64,000 nt of DNA, taken from the NCBI RefSeq assembly GCF_027460265.1, contig NZ_JAPZBC010000001.1, forward strand, positions 3,968,501-4,032,500, given 5' to 3'. The DNA is from Streptomyces sp. WMMC940. Its GTDB lineage: Bacteria > Actinomycetota > Actinomycetes > Streptomycetales > Streptomycetaceae. Shown here piece by piece: positions 8,716 to 17,189 of this stretch (positions are counted from its first letter, which is position 1; every line of letters starts with the position of its first letter). The position numbers and the translations under genes are program-made. Under the pieces are notes generated by a model that was not told the origin of the DNA, searched no databases, and saw only the letters and a program-made list of their open reading frames with translations.

Positions 8716-8787
8716 AGCGGGTGACAGGAATTGCACACTGCGCCTTCCCTCTGGAAGAGGGCTGTTCTACTACTGAACTACACCCGC
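8716..8787 (-). tRNA. tRNA-Gly-like gene (UCC) with aberrant D and T loops
   Basis: On the minus strand a 72-nt tRNA shape can be drawn: acceptor GCGGGTG/CACCCGC, discriminator U, D stem GTTC/GAAC, anticodon loop CTTCCAG (anticodon UCC). Two conserved features are missing. The D loop is AGTAGTA, so the G18 of the usual GG pair is A. The T arm has GTGCAATT where TTCRA is expected, and the T stem pairs only weakly in the standard register or with a one-base shift (GCAG with CTGT). The anticodon stem also has a G-A mismatch at its outer end. It is co-oriented with and 78 nt upstream of a normal tRNA-Gly. Either it is a decayed tRNA gene or a specialised glycine carrier not meant for the ribosome. 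Confidence 0.7.
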
Positions 8788-8836
8788 ACGCTCCGTGAGG
8801 TCCGGCCCTCCGGCCTCGCCCCTCGGCGTGATCCAG

Positions 8837-8867
8837 ACTTTAGCCCACCTGCGGGGGTGCAGCGCAA
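8837..8867 (-). promoter_or_regulatory. Possible promoter of the tRNA-Gly pair
   Basis: Reading leftward, TTGCGC (8867-8862) and TAAAGT (8842-8837) are 19 nt apart and lie about 50 nt before the tRNA-Gly-like gene. The match is moderate. Confidence 0.35.
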
Positions 8868-8923
8868 CTCGGTTCTCGCCGGAGCCGGGCCTGCGGGTCT
8901 TCTCCCGCCGTGCGGGCGGGTGT

Positions 8924-9253
8924 TCAGCTCGCCTCCCGGAAGGCCTCGTAGACGCGCTTGGGGATCCGGCCGCGCGCCGGCACGTCCATCTTGTTGGACT
9001 GCGCCCAGGCCCGGACGGCGGCCGGGTCCGGGGCGAGGTCGGTACGCCGGTACTCCTTGCGCGGCCGGCCGGCGTGCCGGGCCGCCTTGCGTCCCGCTGC
9101 CATGTAGGGCGCGAGGGCGGTGCGCAGTTTCTTTGCATTGGCGGGATTGAGGTCGATCTCGTACGACTTCCCGTCCAGCCCGAACGAAACCGTTTCCGCC
9201 GCCGTTCCGCCGTCGATGTCGTCGAAGAGCGTCACCACTACGCGCTGCGCCAC
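8924..9253 (-). CDS. Lsr2-family nucleoid-associated protein
   Basis: A 109-residue H-NS-like xenogeneic silencer. The N-terminal oligomerisation domain begins MAQRVVVTLFDDIDG and contains TVSFGLDGKSYEIDL; the C-terminal DNA-binding domain includes AVRAWAQSNKMDVPARGRIP, whose RGR is the AT-hook-like motif that reads AT-rich minor grooves. Both domains and the length fit the family. From memory of S. coelicolor gene order this position holds the second Lsr2 paralogue (LsrL) rather than the main Lsr2; I cannot prove it here. GTG start with AAAGGAC upstream. Its own upstream region is unusually AT-rich with two inverted repeats, which suggests autoregulation. Confidence 0.93.
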   Translation of the reverse strand: MAQRVVVTLFDDIDGGTAAETVSFGLDGKSYEIDLNPANAKKLRTALAPYMAAGRKAARHAGRPRKEYRRTDLAPDPAAVRAWAQSNKMDVPARGRIPKRVYEAFREAS

Positions 9254-9356
9254 GGATATCGGTCCTTTCCTGCGGTCCGCCGTGCGGGTCGGTACAGGTC
9301 AGTGCTGACCCGGGGCGTATCCGGTATTCCGGCTGTTGCGGGGGCAATGCTGCTTT

Positions 9357-9380
9357 CCGCTGTATTCCTTTGTACAGCGG
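9357..9380. promoter_or_regulatory. Hyphenated palindrome upstream of the lsr2-family gene
   Basis: CCGCTGTA, an 8-nt spacer, then TACAGCGG: a perfect 8-bp inverted repeat about 104 nt before the Lsr2-family start, in the AT-rich gap between it and purS. It has the geometry of an operator for a dimeric regulator. Confidence 0.45.
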
Positions 9381-9479
9381 GCGGCATCGTATTGGGAAGC
9401 CCAGTCAATTGTGTCCGCGTGTCCTCGGCAATGGGTCGGCTCGGTTTTTCCCTGGATTTCCCCTTCGCGTTCTCCGTAT

Positions 9480-9495
9480 ATCTATGCGCGTAGAT
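9480..9495. promoter_or_regulatory. Short inverted repeat upstream of purS
   Basis: ATCTA-N6-TAGAT, with the spacer TGCGCG, lies 58 nt before purS in the same AT-rich divergent intergenic region. It could be an operator; nothing identifies the regulator. Confidence 0.3.
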
Positions 9496-9552
9496 TTTTC
9501 GGGCGGGTACGCTGAGGGAACCGCCTTCAGCACCACACCATCGGGAGTGCCA

Positions 9553-9798
9553 GTGGCACGCGTCGTAGTCGACGTCATGCTCAAGCCGGAGATCCTCGAC
9601 CCGCAGGGCCAGGCGGTGCAGCGCGCACTGCCCCGCCTGGGCTTCGAGGGGATCGCGGACGTACGTCAGGGAAAGCGCTTCGAACTCGAGGTCGACGGGC
9701 CGGTCGACGAGGCCGCCCTCGCCCGTATCCACGAGATGGCGGAAACGTTCCTCGCGAACACCGTCATCGAGGACTTCGTCGTCAAGGTGGAGTCGTGA
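9553..9798 (+). CDS. purS: Phosphoribosylformylglycinamidine synthase subunit PurS
   Basis: An 81-residue PurS, the small dimerising subunit that bridges PurQ and PurL in the Gram-positive-type FGAM synthase. It begins [19 protein letters not shown] and contains the family signature [21 protein letters not shown]. The GTG at 9553 follows GGGAG at a suitable distance; the frame is open further upstream but without family similarity. Its stop overlaps the purQ GTG by four bases, so purS-purQ are translationally coupled. Expression is presumably driven from the AT-rich gap shared with the Lsr2-family gene. Confidence 0.95.
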   Translation: MARVVVDVMLKPEILDPQGQAVQRALPRLGFEGIADVRQGKRFELEVDGPVDEAALARIHEMAETFLANTVIEDFVVKVES

Positions 9799-10475
9799 CG
9801 GCTCGTATCGGTGTCGTCACGTTTCCTGGGACGCTCGACGACCAGGACGCACTGCGCGCCGTCCGTCTCGCGGGCGCCGAGCCCGTTTCGCTGTGGCACC
9901 GCGACAAGGACCTCAAGCAGGTCGACGCGGTCGTCCTCGCGGGAGGCTTCTCCTACGGCGACTATCTCCGGGCGGGCGCCATCTCCCGCTTCTCGCCGGT
10001 GATGGAAACGATCATCGACCGGGCGAAGTCCGGGATGCCGGTCCTCGGGATCTGCAACGGCTTCCAGATCCTCACCGAGGCCCATCTGCTGCCGGGCGCG
10101 ATGCTCCGCAACAACCATCTGCACTTCATCTGCCGCGACCAGAAGCTGCGGGTGGACAACGCGGAGACGGCCTGGACCGCCGACTACGAGCAGGGTCAGG
10201 AGATCTCCGTTCCGCTGAAGAACATGGACGGTCGCTACGTCGCCGACGAGCGCGTCCTCGACGAGCTCGAGGCCGAGGGCCGGGTCGCCTTCCGCTACCT
10301 GGACCTGAACCCGAACGGCTCGCTGCGCGACATCGCCGGAATCACCAACGCCGCGGGCAATGTCGTCGGGCTGATGCCCCACCCCGAGCACGCCGTGGAG
10401 CCCCTCGTCGGCACAGGCGGCACGGACGGCCTCGGGTTCTTCACCTCGATCATCAAGAGGCTGGTCGCCGCATGA
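9795..10475 (+). CDS. purQ: Phosphoribosylformylglycinamidine synthase subunit PurQ
   Basis: A 226-residue class I glutamine amidotransferase that supplies ammonia to PurL. The nucleophile cysteine is in [10 protein letters not shown], and the catalytic His-Glu pair is in [11 protein letters not shown] near the C-terminus. The oxyanion region [13 protein letters not shown] is intact. Start GTG overlaps the purS stop (GTGA). Its own stop overlaps an ATG that opens the first of two duplicated segments ahead of purL. Length and motifs are normal for the family. Confidence 0.97.
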   Translation: MTARIGVVTFPGTLDDQDALRAVRLAGAEPVSLWHRDKDLKQVDAVVLAGGFSYGDYLRAGAISRFSPVMETIIDRAKSGMPVLGICNGFQILTEAHLLPGAMLRNNHLHFICRDQKLRVDNAETAWTADYEQGQEISVPLKNMDGRYVADERVLDELEAEGRVAFRYLDLNPNGSLRDIAGITNAAGNVVGLMPHPEHAVEPLVGTGGTDGLGFFTSIIKRLVAA

Positions 10476-10649
10476 AACTCGACACCGGAGCAGCCGAGGG
10501 AGCGAGTGAGCGCCCCGCCCGCGTCCGCAGCACCATCCGCACGCGAAGGAGCGACCGAGCGTGACCCTCGACACCGGAGCAGCCGAGGGAGCGAGTGAGC
10601 GCCCCGCCCGCGTCCGCAGCACCATCCGCACGCGAAGGAGCGACCGAGC
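10472..10649 (+). repeat. 89-bp tandem duplication with coupled mini-frames between purQ and purL
   Basis: Two head-to-tail 89-bp units (10472-10560 and 10561-10649) separate purQ from purL. They are identical except at the first codons (ATGAAA versus GTGACC). Each unit opens with a start codon and a CTCGACACC copy of the purL beginning, and ends with the purL ribosome site AAGGAGCGACC. Each can encode a 30-residue basic peptide ([17 protein letters not shown]... and MTLDTGAAEG...; 10472-10564 and 10561-10653). Every junction is a four-base overlap: purQ stop with ATG, first mini-frame stop with GTG, second mini-frame stop with the purL GTG. Whether the peptides are made is unknown. Confidence 0.9.
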
Positions 10650-12899
10650 GTGACCCTCGACACCGTCAAGCACGCCACCGAGACGCCCGAGACCGAGCAG
10701 CCCTGGAAGGACCTCGGCCTCAAGGAGGACGAGTACGCGCGCATCCGCGAGATCCTCGGCCGCCGCCCGACCGGCGCCGAGCTCGCCATGTACTCCGTCA
10801 TGTGGTCCGAGCACTGCTCGTACAAGAGCAGCAAGGTCCATCTGAAGCAGTTCGGCGAGAAGGCCCCCGAGAACGACGCGCTGCTCGTCGGCATCGGCGA
10901 GAACGCGGGCGTCGTCGACGTCGGCCAGGGCTACGCGGTCACCTTCAAGGTCGAGTCGCACAACCACCCCAGCTACATCGAGCCCTACCAGGGCGCGGCC
11001 ACCGGTGTCGGCGGCATCGTCCGGGACATCCTCGCGATGGGCGCCCGGCCGGTGGCGGTCATGGACCCGCTGCGCTTCGGCGCCGCGGACCACCCCGACA
11101 CCAAGCGCGTGCTGCCCGGTGTCGTGGCGGGCATCGGCGGCTACGGCAACTGCCTGGGCCTGCCCAACATCGGAGGCGAGGTCGTCTTCGACTCCTGCTA
11201 TCAGGGCAACCCGCTGGTCAACGCGCTGTGCGTGGGCGTCATGAAGCACGAGGACATCCACCTGGCCAAGGCGTCCGGCGCGGGCAACAAGGTCATCCTG
11301 TACGGCGCCCGTACCGGCGGTGACGGCATCGGCGGCGTCTCCGTGCTCGCCTCCGAGACCTTCGACGACACGAAGCCCGCCAAGCGGCCCGCGGTCCAGG
11401 TCGGCGACCCGTTCCAGGAGAAGCTCCTCATCGAGTGCACCCTGGAGGTCTTCCAGGAGAAGCTGGTCGCCGGCATCCAGGACCTCGGTGGCGCCGGTCT
11501 CTCCTGTGCCACCTCCGAACTGGCCTCCGCGGGCTCCGGCGGTATGCGCGTCGAGCTCGACACCGTGCCGCTGCGCGACGCGACCCTCTCGCCCGAGGAG
11601 ATCCTCATGAGCGAGTCGCAGGAGCGCATGTGCGCGATCGTCGAGCCGCGGCACGTCGACCGCTTCATGGAGATCTGCGAGAAGTGGGACGTCATCGCCA
11701 CCGTGATCGGTGAGGTGACGGAGGGCGAGCGGCTGGAGATCTTCTGGCACGGCGAGCAGATCGTCGACGTGCCGCCGGGCACCGTCGCCCACGAGGGCCC
11801 GACGTACCACCGCCCGTACGCCCGTCCCGAGTGGCAGGACGCGCTCCAGGCGGACGACGCGGGCAGGCTGCCCCGTCCGGCCTCGTCCGAGGAACTGCGC
11901 GAGCAGGTCCTGAAGCTGGTCGCGTCGCCGAACCAGGCCGCCAAGTCCTGGATCACGGACCAGTACGACCGCTTCGTGCAGGGCAACACCGTGCTCGCCC
12001 AGCCCGAGGACGCCGGCATGGTCCGCATCGACCCGGACACCAACCTCGGTGTGGCGGTCGCGACGGACGGCAACGGCCGTTACGCGAAGCTCGACCCGTA
12101 CACGGGCGCGCAGCTCGCCCTGGCCGAGGCGTACCGCAACGTCGCCGCGTCGGGTGCCAAGCCGCTCGCCGTCTCCGACTGCCTGAACTTCGGTTCGCCC
12201 GAGGACCCGGCCGTCATGTGGCAGTTCGCCGAGGCCACCCGTGGTCTTGCGGACGGCTGCCAGCGGCTCGGCACCCCCGTGACCGGCGGCAACGTCTCGC
12301 TCTACAACCAGACGGGCGAGACGGCGATCCACCCGACACCGGTCGTGGCCGTGCTCGGTGTGATCGACGACGTGACGCGCCGTACGCCGATCGCGTTCGC
12401 CGAGGAGGGCCTGCTGCTCTACCTGCTGGGCGACACGCGCGAGGAGTTCGGCGGGTCGGCCTGGTCCCAGGTGGTCCACGACCACCTCGGCGGTCTGCCG
12501 CCGAAGGTCGACCTGGACCGGGAGAGGCTGCTCGCGGAGATCCTGATCGCGGGCTCCCGCGACGGGATGATCGACGCGGCGCACGACCTGAGCGACGGCG
12601 GTCTGATCCAGGCGGTCACCGAGTCCTGCCTGCGCGGCGGGCGGGGCGTCCGGCTGGTCGTGCCGGACGGTCTCGACGCCTTCACGTTCCTCTTCTCCGA
12701 GTCCGCGGGCCGGGCCGTCGTCGCGGTGCCCCGCAGCGAGGAGCTCCGTTTCACCGACATGTGCGGTGCGCGGGGGCTCCCGGCCCACCGCGTCGGCGTG
12801 GTCGACGGGGACGCGGTGGAGGTGCAGGGCGAGTTCACCGTCCCGCTGAGCGAGCTGCGCGCCGCGCACGAGGTGACGGTGCCGGCGCTGTTCGCCTGA
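10650..12899 (+). CDS. purL: Phosphoribosylformylglycinamidine synthase subunit PurL
   Basis: A 749-residue synthetase subunit of the small (PurSQL) type, converting FGAR to FGAM with ATP and ammonia. Conserved blocks appear in order: [10 protein letters not shown] near residue 51, the nucleotide site [64 protein letters not shown], then in the second half [12 protein letters not shown] and AHDLSDGGL. Start GTG at 10650 overlaps the last mini-frame of the duplicated leader and has AAGGAG upstream. A long hairpin follows, closing the purSQL operon. Confidence 0.97.
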   Translation: MTLDTVKHATETPETEQPWKDLGLKEDEYARIREILGRRPTGAELAMYSVMWSEHCSYKSSKVHLKQFGEKAPENDALLVGIGENAGVVDVGQGYAVTFKVESHNHPSYIEPYQGAATGVGGIVRDILAMGARPVAVMDPLRFGAADHPDTKRVLPGVVAGIGGYGNCLGLPNIGGEVVFDSCYQGNPLVNALCVGVMKHEDIHLAKASGAGNKVILYGARTGGDGIGGVSVLASETFDDTKPAKRPAVQVGDPFQEKLLIECTLEVFQEKLVAGIQDLGGAGLSCATSELASAGSGGMRVELDTVPLRDATLSPEEILMSESQERMCAIVEPRHVDRFMEICEKWDVIATVIGEVTEGERLEIFWHGEQIVDVPPGTVAHEGPTYHRPYARPEWQDALQADDAGRLPRPASSEELREQVLKLVASPNQAAKSWITDQYDRFVQGNTVLAQPEDAGMVRIDPDTNLGVAVATDGNGRYAKLDPYTGAQLALAEAYRNVAASGAKPLAVSDCLNFGSPEDPAVMWQFAEATRGLADGCQRLGTPVTGGNVSLYNQTGETAIHPTPVVAVLGVIDDVTRRTPIAFAEEGLLLYLLGDTREEFGGSAWSQVVHDHLGGLPPKVDLDRERLLAEILIAGSRDGMIDAAHDLSDGGLIQAVTESCLRGGRGVRLVVPDGLDAFTFLFSESAGRAVVAVPRSEELRFTDMCGARGLPAHRVGVVDGDAVEVQGEFTVPLSELRAAHEVTVPALFA

Positions 12900-12906
12900 G
12901 TCGCCG

Positions 12907-12957
12907 ACACGGCGGAGTCCCCGCCCGGGCACGGTCCGGGCGGGGACTCCGTCGTGT
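12907..12957 (+). terminator. Terminator of the purSQL operon
   Basis: A stem of 22 bp with one mismatch (12907-12928 with 12936-12957) and a 7-nt loop lies 8 nt after purL. Confidence 0.88.
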
Positions 12958-13131
12958 GCGGGCACGAATCGCGTCGCCTCGGATCGGCAACGCTCACCGA
13001 GGAGCCGCTGGACGACGACCGGTCGGAGTTCGCCGACGCCTTCGCGGCCCTGGGGCATCCGATGCGGCTGCGCCTGCTGCGCGAGACCGTCGACGGCCGC
13101 CGCGAGGCGGCCGAGCTCTCCGGGCCGGCGT
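12954..13131 (+). pseudogene. ArsR-type regulator remnant
   Basis: The frame reads RSEFADAFAALGHPMRLRL followed by LRETVDGRREAAELS, which resembles the first helices of ArsR-type winged helix-turn-helix regulators (a LADPTRLRLL-like block). It then runs into unrelated sequence and meets the convergent SnoaL-like gene, so the recognition helix and wing are missing. No ribosome site precedes it. It looks like a truncated relic. Confidence 0.45.
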
Positions 13132-13185
13132 CCCGTGCACCTGGCACGGGGTGGGTGTGCCGCGCGACGCGGAGACGTCCACCGC

Positions 13186-13590
13186 TCAGCCTGCGGCGCC
13201 CCAGAAAGCGTCCGCCTCGTCGATGTCCTGAACGCACTCGTCGATGTCGGAGATCTTGCCGCCGACGATCGTGAACCAGAGTCCGCCGGGCATCTCGATC
13301 CCGCGGTCGCCACGGTCGGCGTAGTACGTGTGGACGGCCATCACATGCCCGCGGCCGTCGGGGAAGGCGCCCCTGAGCTCGACCCGCAGGGTGCCGCCAG
13401 TGAGCTCACCGAGCTCCCGGTACAGATCAAGGATGTTGTCCTGGCCCTTGTAGTGCCCCGAGATCCGGCTGCCGCCGGGCACGTGGTGCACGCAGTCCGC
13501 CGTCAGCAGGGAGCGGAGGGTCTCCATGTCACCCCTGCCGAACGCCTCGTAGCCCCGGCGGACCAGGGCGGTGTGCGGGTGCTCGGACAT
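13186..13590 (-). CDS. SnoaL/NTF2-like small ketosteroid-isomerase-fold protein
   Basis: A 134-residue protein of the SnoaL-like (NTF2 fold) group: LVRRGYEAFGRGDMETLRSLL, then DCVHHVPGGSRISGHYKG, and the beta-strand pattern GRGHVMAVHTYYADR with a terminal DIDECVQDIDEADAFW. Such proteins bind small hydrophobic ligands or act as isomerases/cyclases, but most are uncharacterised. The ATG at 13590 was preferred over a GTG three codons upstream because GGAAGGAG is 9 nt from the ATG and only 1 nt from the GTG. It is a single gene, convergent with the ArsR remnant and divergent from the MDMPI gene. Confidence 0.8.
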   Translation of the reverse strand: MSEHPHTALVRRGYEAFGRGDMETLRSLLTADCVHHVPGGSRISGHYKGQDNILDLYRELGELTGGTLRVELRGAFPDGRGHVMAVHTYYADRGDRGIEMPGGLWFTIVGGKISDIDECVQDIDEADAFWGAAG

Positions 13591-13711
13591 GTCCGCCACA
13601 CTCCTTCCTCGCCGTTACGGCCCCCCTTCATCGTCCGCCGGGCACGGGCCGGTCGCCAGGCAGCCGCCTCGGCCCGGGTCGGTGTCCGAGGGGCGGGTTA
13701 GTCTCGGCCCC

Positions 13712-14506
13712 ATGCCACCGGCCAGGAAGCGCGCCCGCAGATACGACCCCGTCAGGCTCCGCACCGCCGTCCTCGCGCAGTTCGGACATGTCCGGGAAGC
13801 CGTGGGGGGTCTGACGACCGAGCAGCTGGCACTGCCGACCCGGCTCGGGGACTGGACCGTCCGCGAACTGGCGGCGCACATCGCGCAGACGTTCGGCGCC
13901 GTCGCCGGGGCCCTCGACCTCCCGGAGCCGGCGAGGGCCGATGTGACGCTCCTGGACCGGCCCCTCCCGACCGCCGAGTGGGCCGGCGCCGTCGGCGGGG
14001 GCACGGGCACGGCGGTGGCAGCCTCCGAGGACCTCCCGGCCCTGTACGCGCGGACTGCGGGGGAGGTCGAATCCGCGCTGGCGGGCGTGTCCGGCGAGCG
14101 GCTCGTCCAGACCGGGGCCGGTGCCGTGCGGCTCGCCGACCACCTCGTCACCCGTGCCGTGGAACTGGTCGTCCACACCGACGACCTGGCGGACGCCACC
14201 GGCCTGGACCTCCCGTACGACCGCCAGGCGCTCGCCGCCTGTGTGCGGCTGCTCGCCGACGCGCTCGCCGCGAAGGCCCCCGGCGGCTCGGTGGAGCTGA
14301 GGATTCCGCCGTACGCCGTGGTGCAGTGCGTCGAGGGGCCCCGGCACACCCGCGGCACACCCCCGAACGTCGTCGAGACCGACCCGCTGACCTGGGTCCG
14401 GCTCGCCACGGGACGCGAGGACTGGGCGGCGGCGCGGGAGGCGGCGAGGGTGAGCGCGAGCGGCGAGCGTTCCGACCTGTCGGCGCTGCTTCCCGTGACG
14501 GCCTGA
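13712..14506 (+). CDS. MDMPI/SCP2-like protein (mycothiol-dependent maleylpyruvate isomerase family)
   Basis: A 264-residue protein with an N-terminal DinB/MDMPI-type four-helix domain (about 20-165) and a C-terminal sterol-carrier-like domain. The potential metal histidines are in WTVRELAAHIAQ and RAVELVVHTDDL. In characterised members the enzyme uses mycothiol to isomerise maleylpyruvate, but most genomic copies, including this isolated one, have no known substrate. The ATG at 13712 begins a basic segment MPPARKRARR. It is followed by the META lipoprotein 44 nt later, possibly in one transcript. Confidence 0.8.
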   Translation: MPPARKRARRYDPVRLRTAVLAQFGHVREAVGGLTTEQLALPTRLGDWTVRELAAHIAQTFGAVAGALDLPEPARADVTLLDRPLPTAEWAGAVGGGTGTAVAASEDLPALYARTAGEVESALAGVSGERLVQTGAGAVRLADHLVTRAVELVVHTDDLADATGLDLPYDRQALAACVRLLADALAAKAPGGSVELRIPPYAVVQCVEGPRHTRGTPPNVVETDPLTWVRLATGREDWAAAREAARVSASGERSDLSALLPVTA

Positions 14507-14550
14507 CTGCTCCCGGGGAACCTCAGCCCCGCCCGTCCCGTCCGAACGAC

Positions 14551-15393
14551 ATGCGTACTCAACTGATCGTTCCCACGGTGGCCGCGCTGACGGCCGCGAT
14601 CACGCTGACGGCCTGCGGCTCCCAGAAGGGCCCGGGCCAGGGTGCGGGGGACGACGCGGGCGGCTCCGTGCGGCCCGCGGCGCCCGTCACCGGCGTGCAC
14701 TGGACCGTCCAGCACGTGACCGTCGACGGCAAGAGGTCCGAGGCCCCGACCGGGGCCCATGTGGAGTTCACGACCGGGGAAGCGGGCAAGGACGGCGCGA
14801 AGGGCCGCGCCGAGGGCAACTACGGCTGCAACCACTTCGGGGCCGATGTGACGATCGAGGGCGACACCATCACCGTCGGGCGCGGTCAGATGACGGAGAT
14901 GGGCTGCCCTCAGGGCGTCGCGGGCTTCGAGGAGGCCCTGCGCACGGCCTTCTCCGGTGAGCTGAAGGCGAAGGTGTCGGGGAGGAACCTGACCCTGGCC
15001 GCCGCCGGGGGCGACTCCATCGCGCTGAGCGCGCAGCCCGCCGCCCCGCTCGCGGGCACCAAGTGGACCGTCACCTCTCTGCTCAAGGAGGAGACGACCG
15101 CCTCGCTGCCGCCCGGCACCGAGGGCAGGGCCCACTTCGTCATCGGCAAGGACGGCTCGCTGAGCGGCAATCTCGGCTGCAACGACTTCCGCGCCGAGGC
15201 TAAGACGTCCGGGTCGACGCTCACCGTCGGCCGGCTGTCCAGCACTCGCAAGATGTGCGCGGGTACCGCCGGGATGCTCGAGAAGGCCGTGACCGAGGCC
15301 CTCACGGGCAAGGTGTCGTACGAGCTGGACCACCGCAGTCTGACCCTCACCTCCGCGGACACCGGCAGGGGAGTGGCGGCGACGGCCGGGTGA
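14551..15393 (+). CDS. Lipoprotein with two META domains
   Basis: A 280-residue secreted lipoprotein. The signal peptide ends in a lipobox LTAC (Cys about residue 21). Two META (HslJ-like) domains follow: the first around GVHWTVQHVTVDG with YGCNHFGAD, the second around GTKWTVTSLLKEE with LGCNDFRAE, each with the paired-Cys pattern GCN ... MGC/KMC. META domains are found in heat-shock protein HslJ and in envelope proteins; the biochemical role is unknown. The ATG at 14551 has no strong ribosome site. About 240 nt separate it from purF. Confidence 0.85.
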   Translation: MRTQLIVPTVAALTAAITLTACGSQKGPGQGAGDDAGGSVRPAAPVTGVHWTVQHVTVDGKRSEAPTGAHVEFTTGEAGKDGAKGRAEGNYGCNHFGADVTIEGDTITVGRGQMTEMGCPQGVAGFEEALRTAFSGELKAKVSGRNLTLAAAGGDSIALSAQPAAPLAGTKWTVTSLLKEETTASLPPGTEGRAHFVIGKDGSLSGNLGCNDFRAEAKTSGSTLTVGRLSSTRKMCAGTAGMLEKAVTEALTGKVSYELDHRSLTLTSADTGRGVAATAG

Positions 15394-15598
15394 CGCGGAC
15401 GGAGGACCGGGTCGCAGGGACGGCCCCGCACGGTGGCTGCCCCCGGCCCGGCCCGGCCCCGCTCGGGCGTGCGGAGAGTGATGTGCGGCACGCCCTTCCG
15501 CCCCACCTACTCGCCCGTAGGACCCCCCAAAGGCTTTATTACGCGGCTTTTGTGTGAACCTCCGACCCGGTGGGGGCGGTTCTGTGCCGCGTCCCCAA

Positions 15599-15628
15599 TT
15601 CGGACCAGTGGTCGATCTCGCCTACACT
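15599..15628 (+). promoter_or_regulatory. Possible purF promoter giving a leaderless mRNA
   Basis: TTCGGA (15599-15604) and TACACT (15623-15628) are 18 nt apart. The purF GTG begins 8 nt after the -10 element, so transcription would start at or beside the start codon. No ribosome site lies between. Confidence 0.5.
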
Positions 15629-15635
15629 CGGTGCC

Positions 15636-17153
15636 GTGCCACGTGGTGACGGACGACTCAACCACGACCTGCTCCCCGGCGAGAAGGGCCCCCAGGACGC
15701 TTGCGGCGTCTTCGGTGTCTGGGCTCCGGGTGAAGAGGTCGCCAAGCTCACGTACTTCGGGCTCTACGCCCTCCAACACCGGGGCCAGGAATCCGCGGGC
15801 ATCGCGGTCAGCAACGGCTCCCAGATCCTCGTCTTCAAGGACATGGGCCTCGTGTCCCAGGTCTTCGACGAGACCTCACTCGGTTCCCTCCAGGGTCATA
15901 TCGCGGTCGGTCACGCCCGCTACTCGACCACGGGTGCCTCCGTGTGGGAGAACGCGCAGCCGACCTTCCGGGCGACCGCCCACGGCTCCATCGCGCTCGG
16001 CCACAACGGCAACCTGGTGAACACGGCCCGGCTCGCCGAGATGGTCGCCGACCTGCCCCGCCAGGACGGCCGCGCCACCCAGGTCGCCGCCACCAACGAC
16101 ACCGACCTCGTGACCGCGCTGCTCGCCGGGCAGACCGACGAAGACGGCAAGCCCCTCACCGTCGAGCAGGCGGCCGCCAAGGTCCTCCCCGACGTCCGCG
16201 GCGCCTTCTCCCTCGTCTTCATGGACGAGGACACGCTGTACGCCGCGCGCGACCCGCAGGGCATCCGCCCGTTGGTCCTCGGTCGGCTCGAGCGCGGCTG
16301 GGTGGTCGCCTCCGAGTCCGCCGCCCTGGACATCTGCGGCGCGAGCTTCGTCCGCGAGATCGAGCCGGGCGAGCTCATCGCGATCGACGAGAACGGCATC
16401 CGCACCTCCCGCTTCGCAGAAGCGAAGCCCAAGGGCTGTGTCTTCGAGTACGTCTACCTCGCCCGCCCCGACACCGACATCGCCGGCCGCAACGTCTACC
16501 TCTCCCGCGTGGAGATGGGCCGCCGCCTGGCGAAGGAGGCGCCCGTCGAGGCCGATCTCGTCATAGCGACCCCGGAGTCCGGCACCCCCGCCGCCATCGG
16601 CTACGCGGAGGCATCGGGCATCCCCTACGGCTCGGGCCTGGTCAAGAACGCCTACGTGGGCCGGACCTTCATCCAGCCCTCCCAGACGATCCGGCAGCTG
16701 GGCATCCGCCTCAAGCTGAACCCGCTCAAGGAAGTCATCAAGGGCAAGCGGCTCGTGGTGGTCGACGACTCGATCGTCCGCGGCAACACCCAGCGCGCCC
16801 TGGTGAGGATGCTCCGCGAGGCCGGCGCCGCCGAGGTGCACATCCGGATCTCGTCCCCGCCCGTCAAGTGGCCGTGCTTCTTCGGCATCGATTTCGCGAC
16901 CCGTGCCGAGCTGATCGCCAACGGCATGACGATCGACGAGATCGGCACCTCGCTGGGCGCCGACTCGCTCGCGTACATCTCCATCGACGGCATGATCGAG
17001 GCCACGACCATCGACAAGCCGAACCTGTGCCGCGCCTGCTTCGACGGCGAGTACCCGATGGAACTGCCCGACCCCGAGCTGCTCGGCAAGCAGCTTCTGG
17101 AGACCGAGCTTGCGGGCGGCGCGGACGCCGCCGACGCGCTCCGTCGTCCGTGA
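15636..17153 (+). CDS. purF: Amidophosphoribosyltransferase
   Basis: A 505-residue PurF, first committed enzyme of purine synthesis (PRPP plus glutamine to phosphoribosylamine). The N-terminal glutaminase nucleophile is C23 in DACGVFGVW, so a 22-residue propeptide must be removed, as in the Bacillus type. The PRPP loop VVVDDSIVRGNTQ is intact, and cysteines in PVKWPCFFG and LCRACFDG fit the iron-sulfur cluster version. GTG at 15636 was chosen because the protein then starts MPRGDGRLNHDLLPGEKG, as in relatives. No Shine-Dalgarno precedes it, and a promoter-like -10 lies 8 nt upstream, suggesting leaderless translation. purM follows after 36 nt. Confidence 0.96.
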   Translation: MPRGDGRLNHDLLPGEKGPQDACGVFGVWAPGEEVAKLTYFGLYALQHRGQESAGIAVSNGSQILVFKDMGLVSQVFDETSLGSLQGHIAVGHARYSTTGASVWENAQPTFRATAHGSIALGHNGNLVNTARLAEMVADLPRQDGRATQVAATNDTDLVTALLAGQTDEDGKPLTVEQAAAKVLPDVRGAFSLVFMDEDTLYAARDPQGIRPLVLGRLERGWVVASESAALDICGASFVREIEPGELIAIDENGIRTSRFAEAKPKGCVFEYVYLARPDTDIAGRNVYLSRVEMGRRLAKEAPVEADLVIATPESGTPAAIGYAEASGIPYGSGLVKNAYVGRTFIQPSQTIRQLGIRLKLNPLKEVIKGKRLVVVDDSIVRGNTQRALVRMLREAGAAEVHIRISSPPVKWPCFFGIDFATRAELIANGMTIDEIGTSLGADSLAYISIDGMIEATTIDKPNLCRACFDGEYPMELPDPELLGKQLLETELAGGADAADALRRP

Positions 17154-17189
17154 CAAGGTCCCGTCATTCCAACCGAAAGATCCCAGGCA

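Noticed and set aside
8716..8787. Ordinary tRNA-Gly(UCC)
   Set aside because: G18 and the TTCRA T-loop are missing and the T stem pairs poorly, so it was listed as tRNA-like rather than as a standard elongator.
9666..13313. Very long minus-strand open frame antisense to purS, purQ and purL
   Set aside because: It mirrors the codon bias of the purine genes, as expected in high-GC DNA, and its sequence is low-complexity Arg/Gly/Asp/Val without domain motifs.
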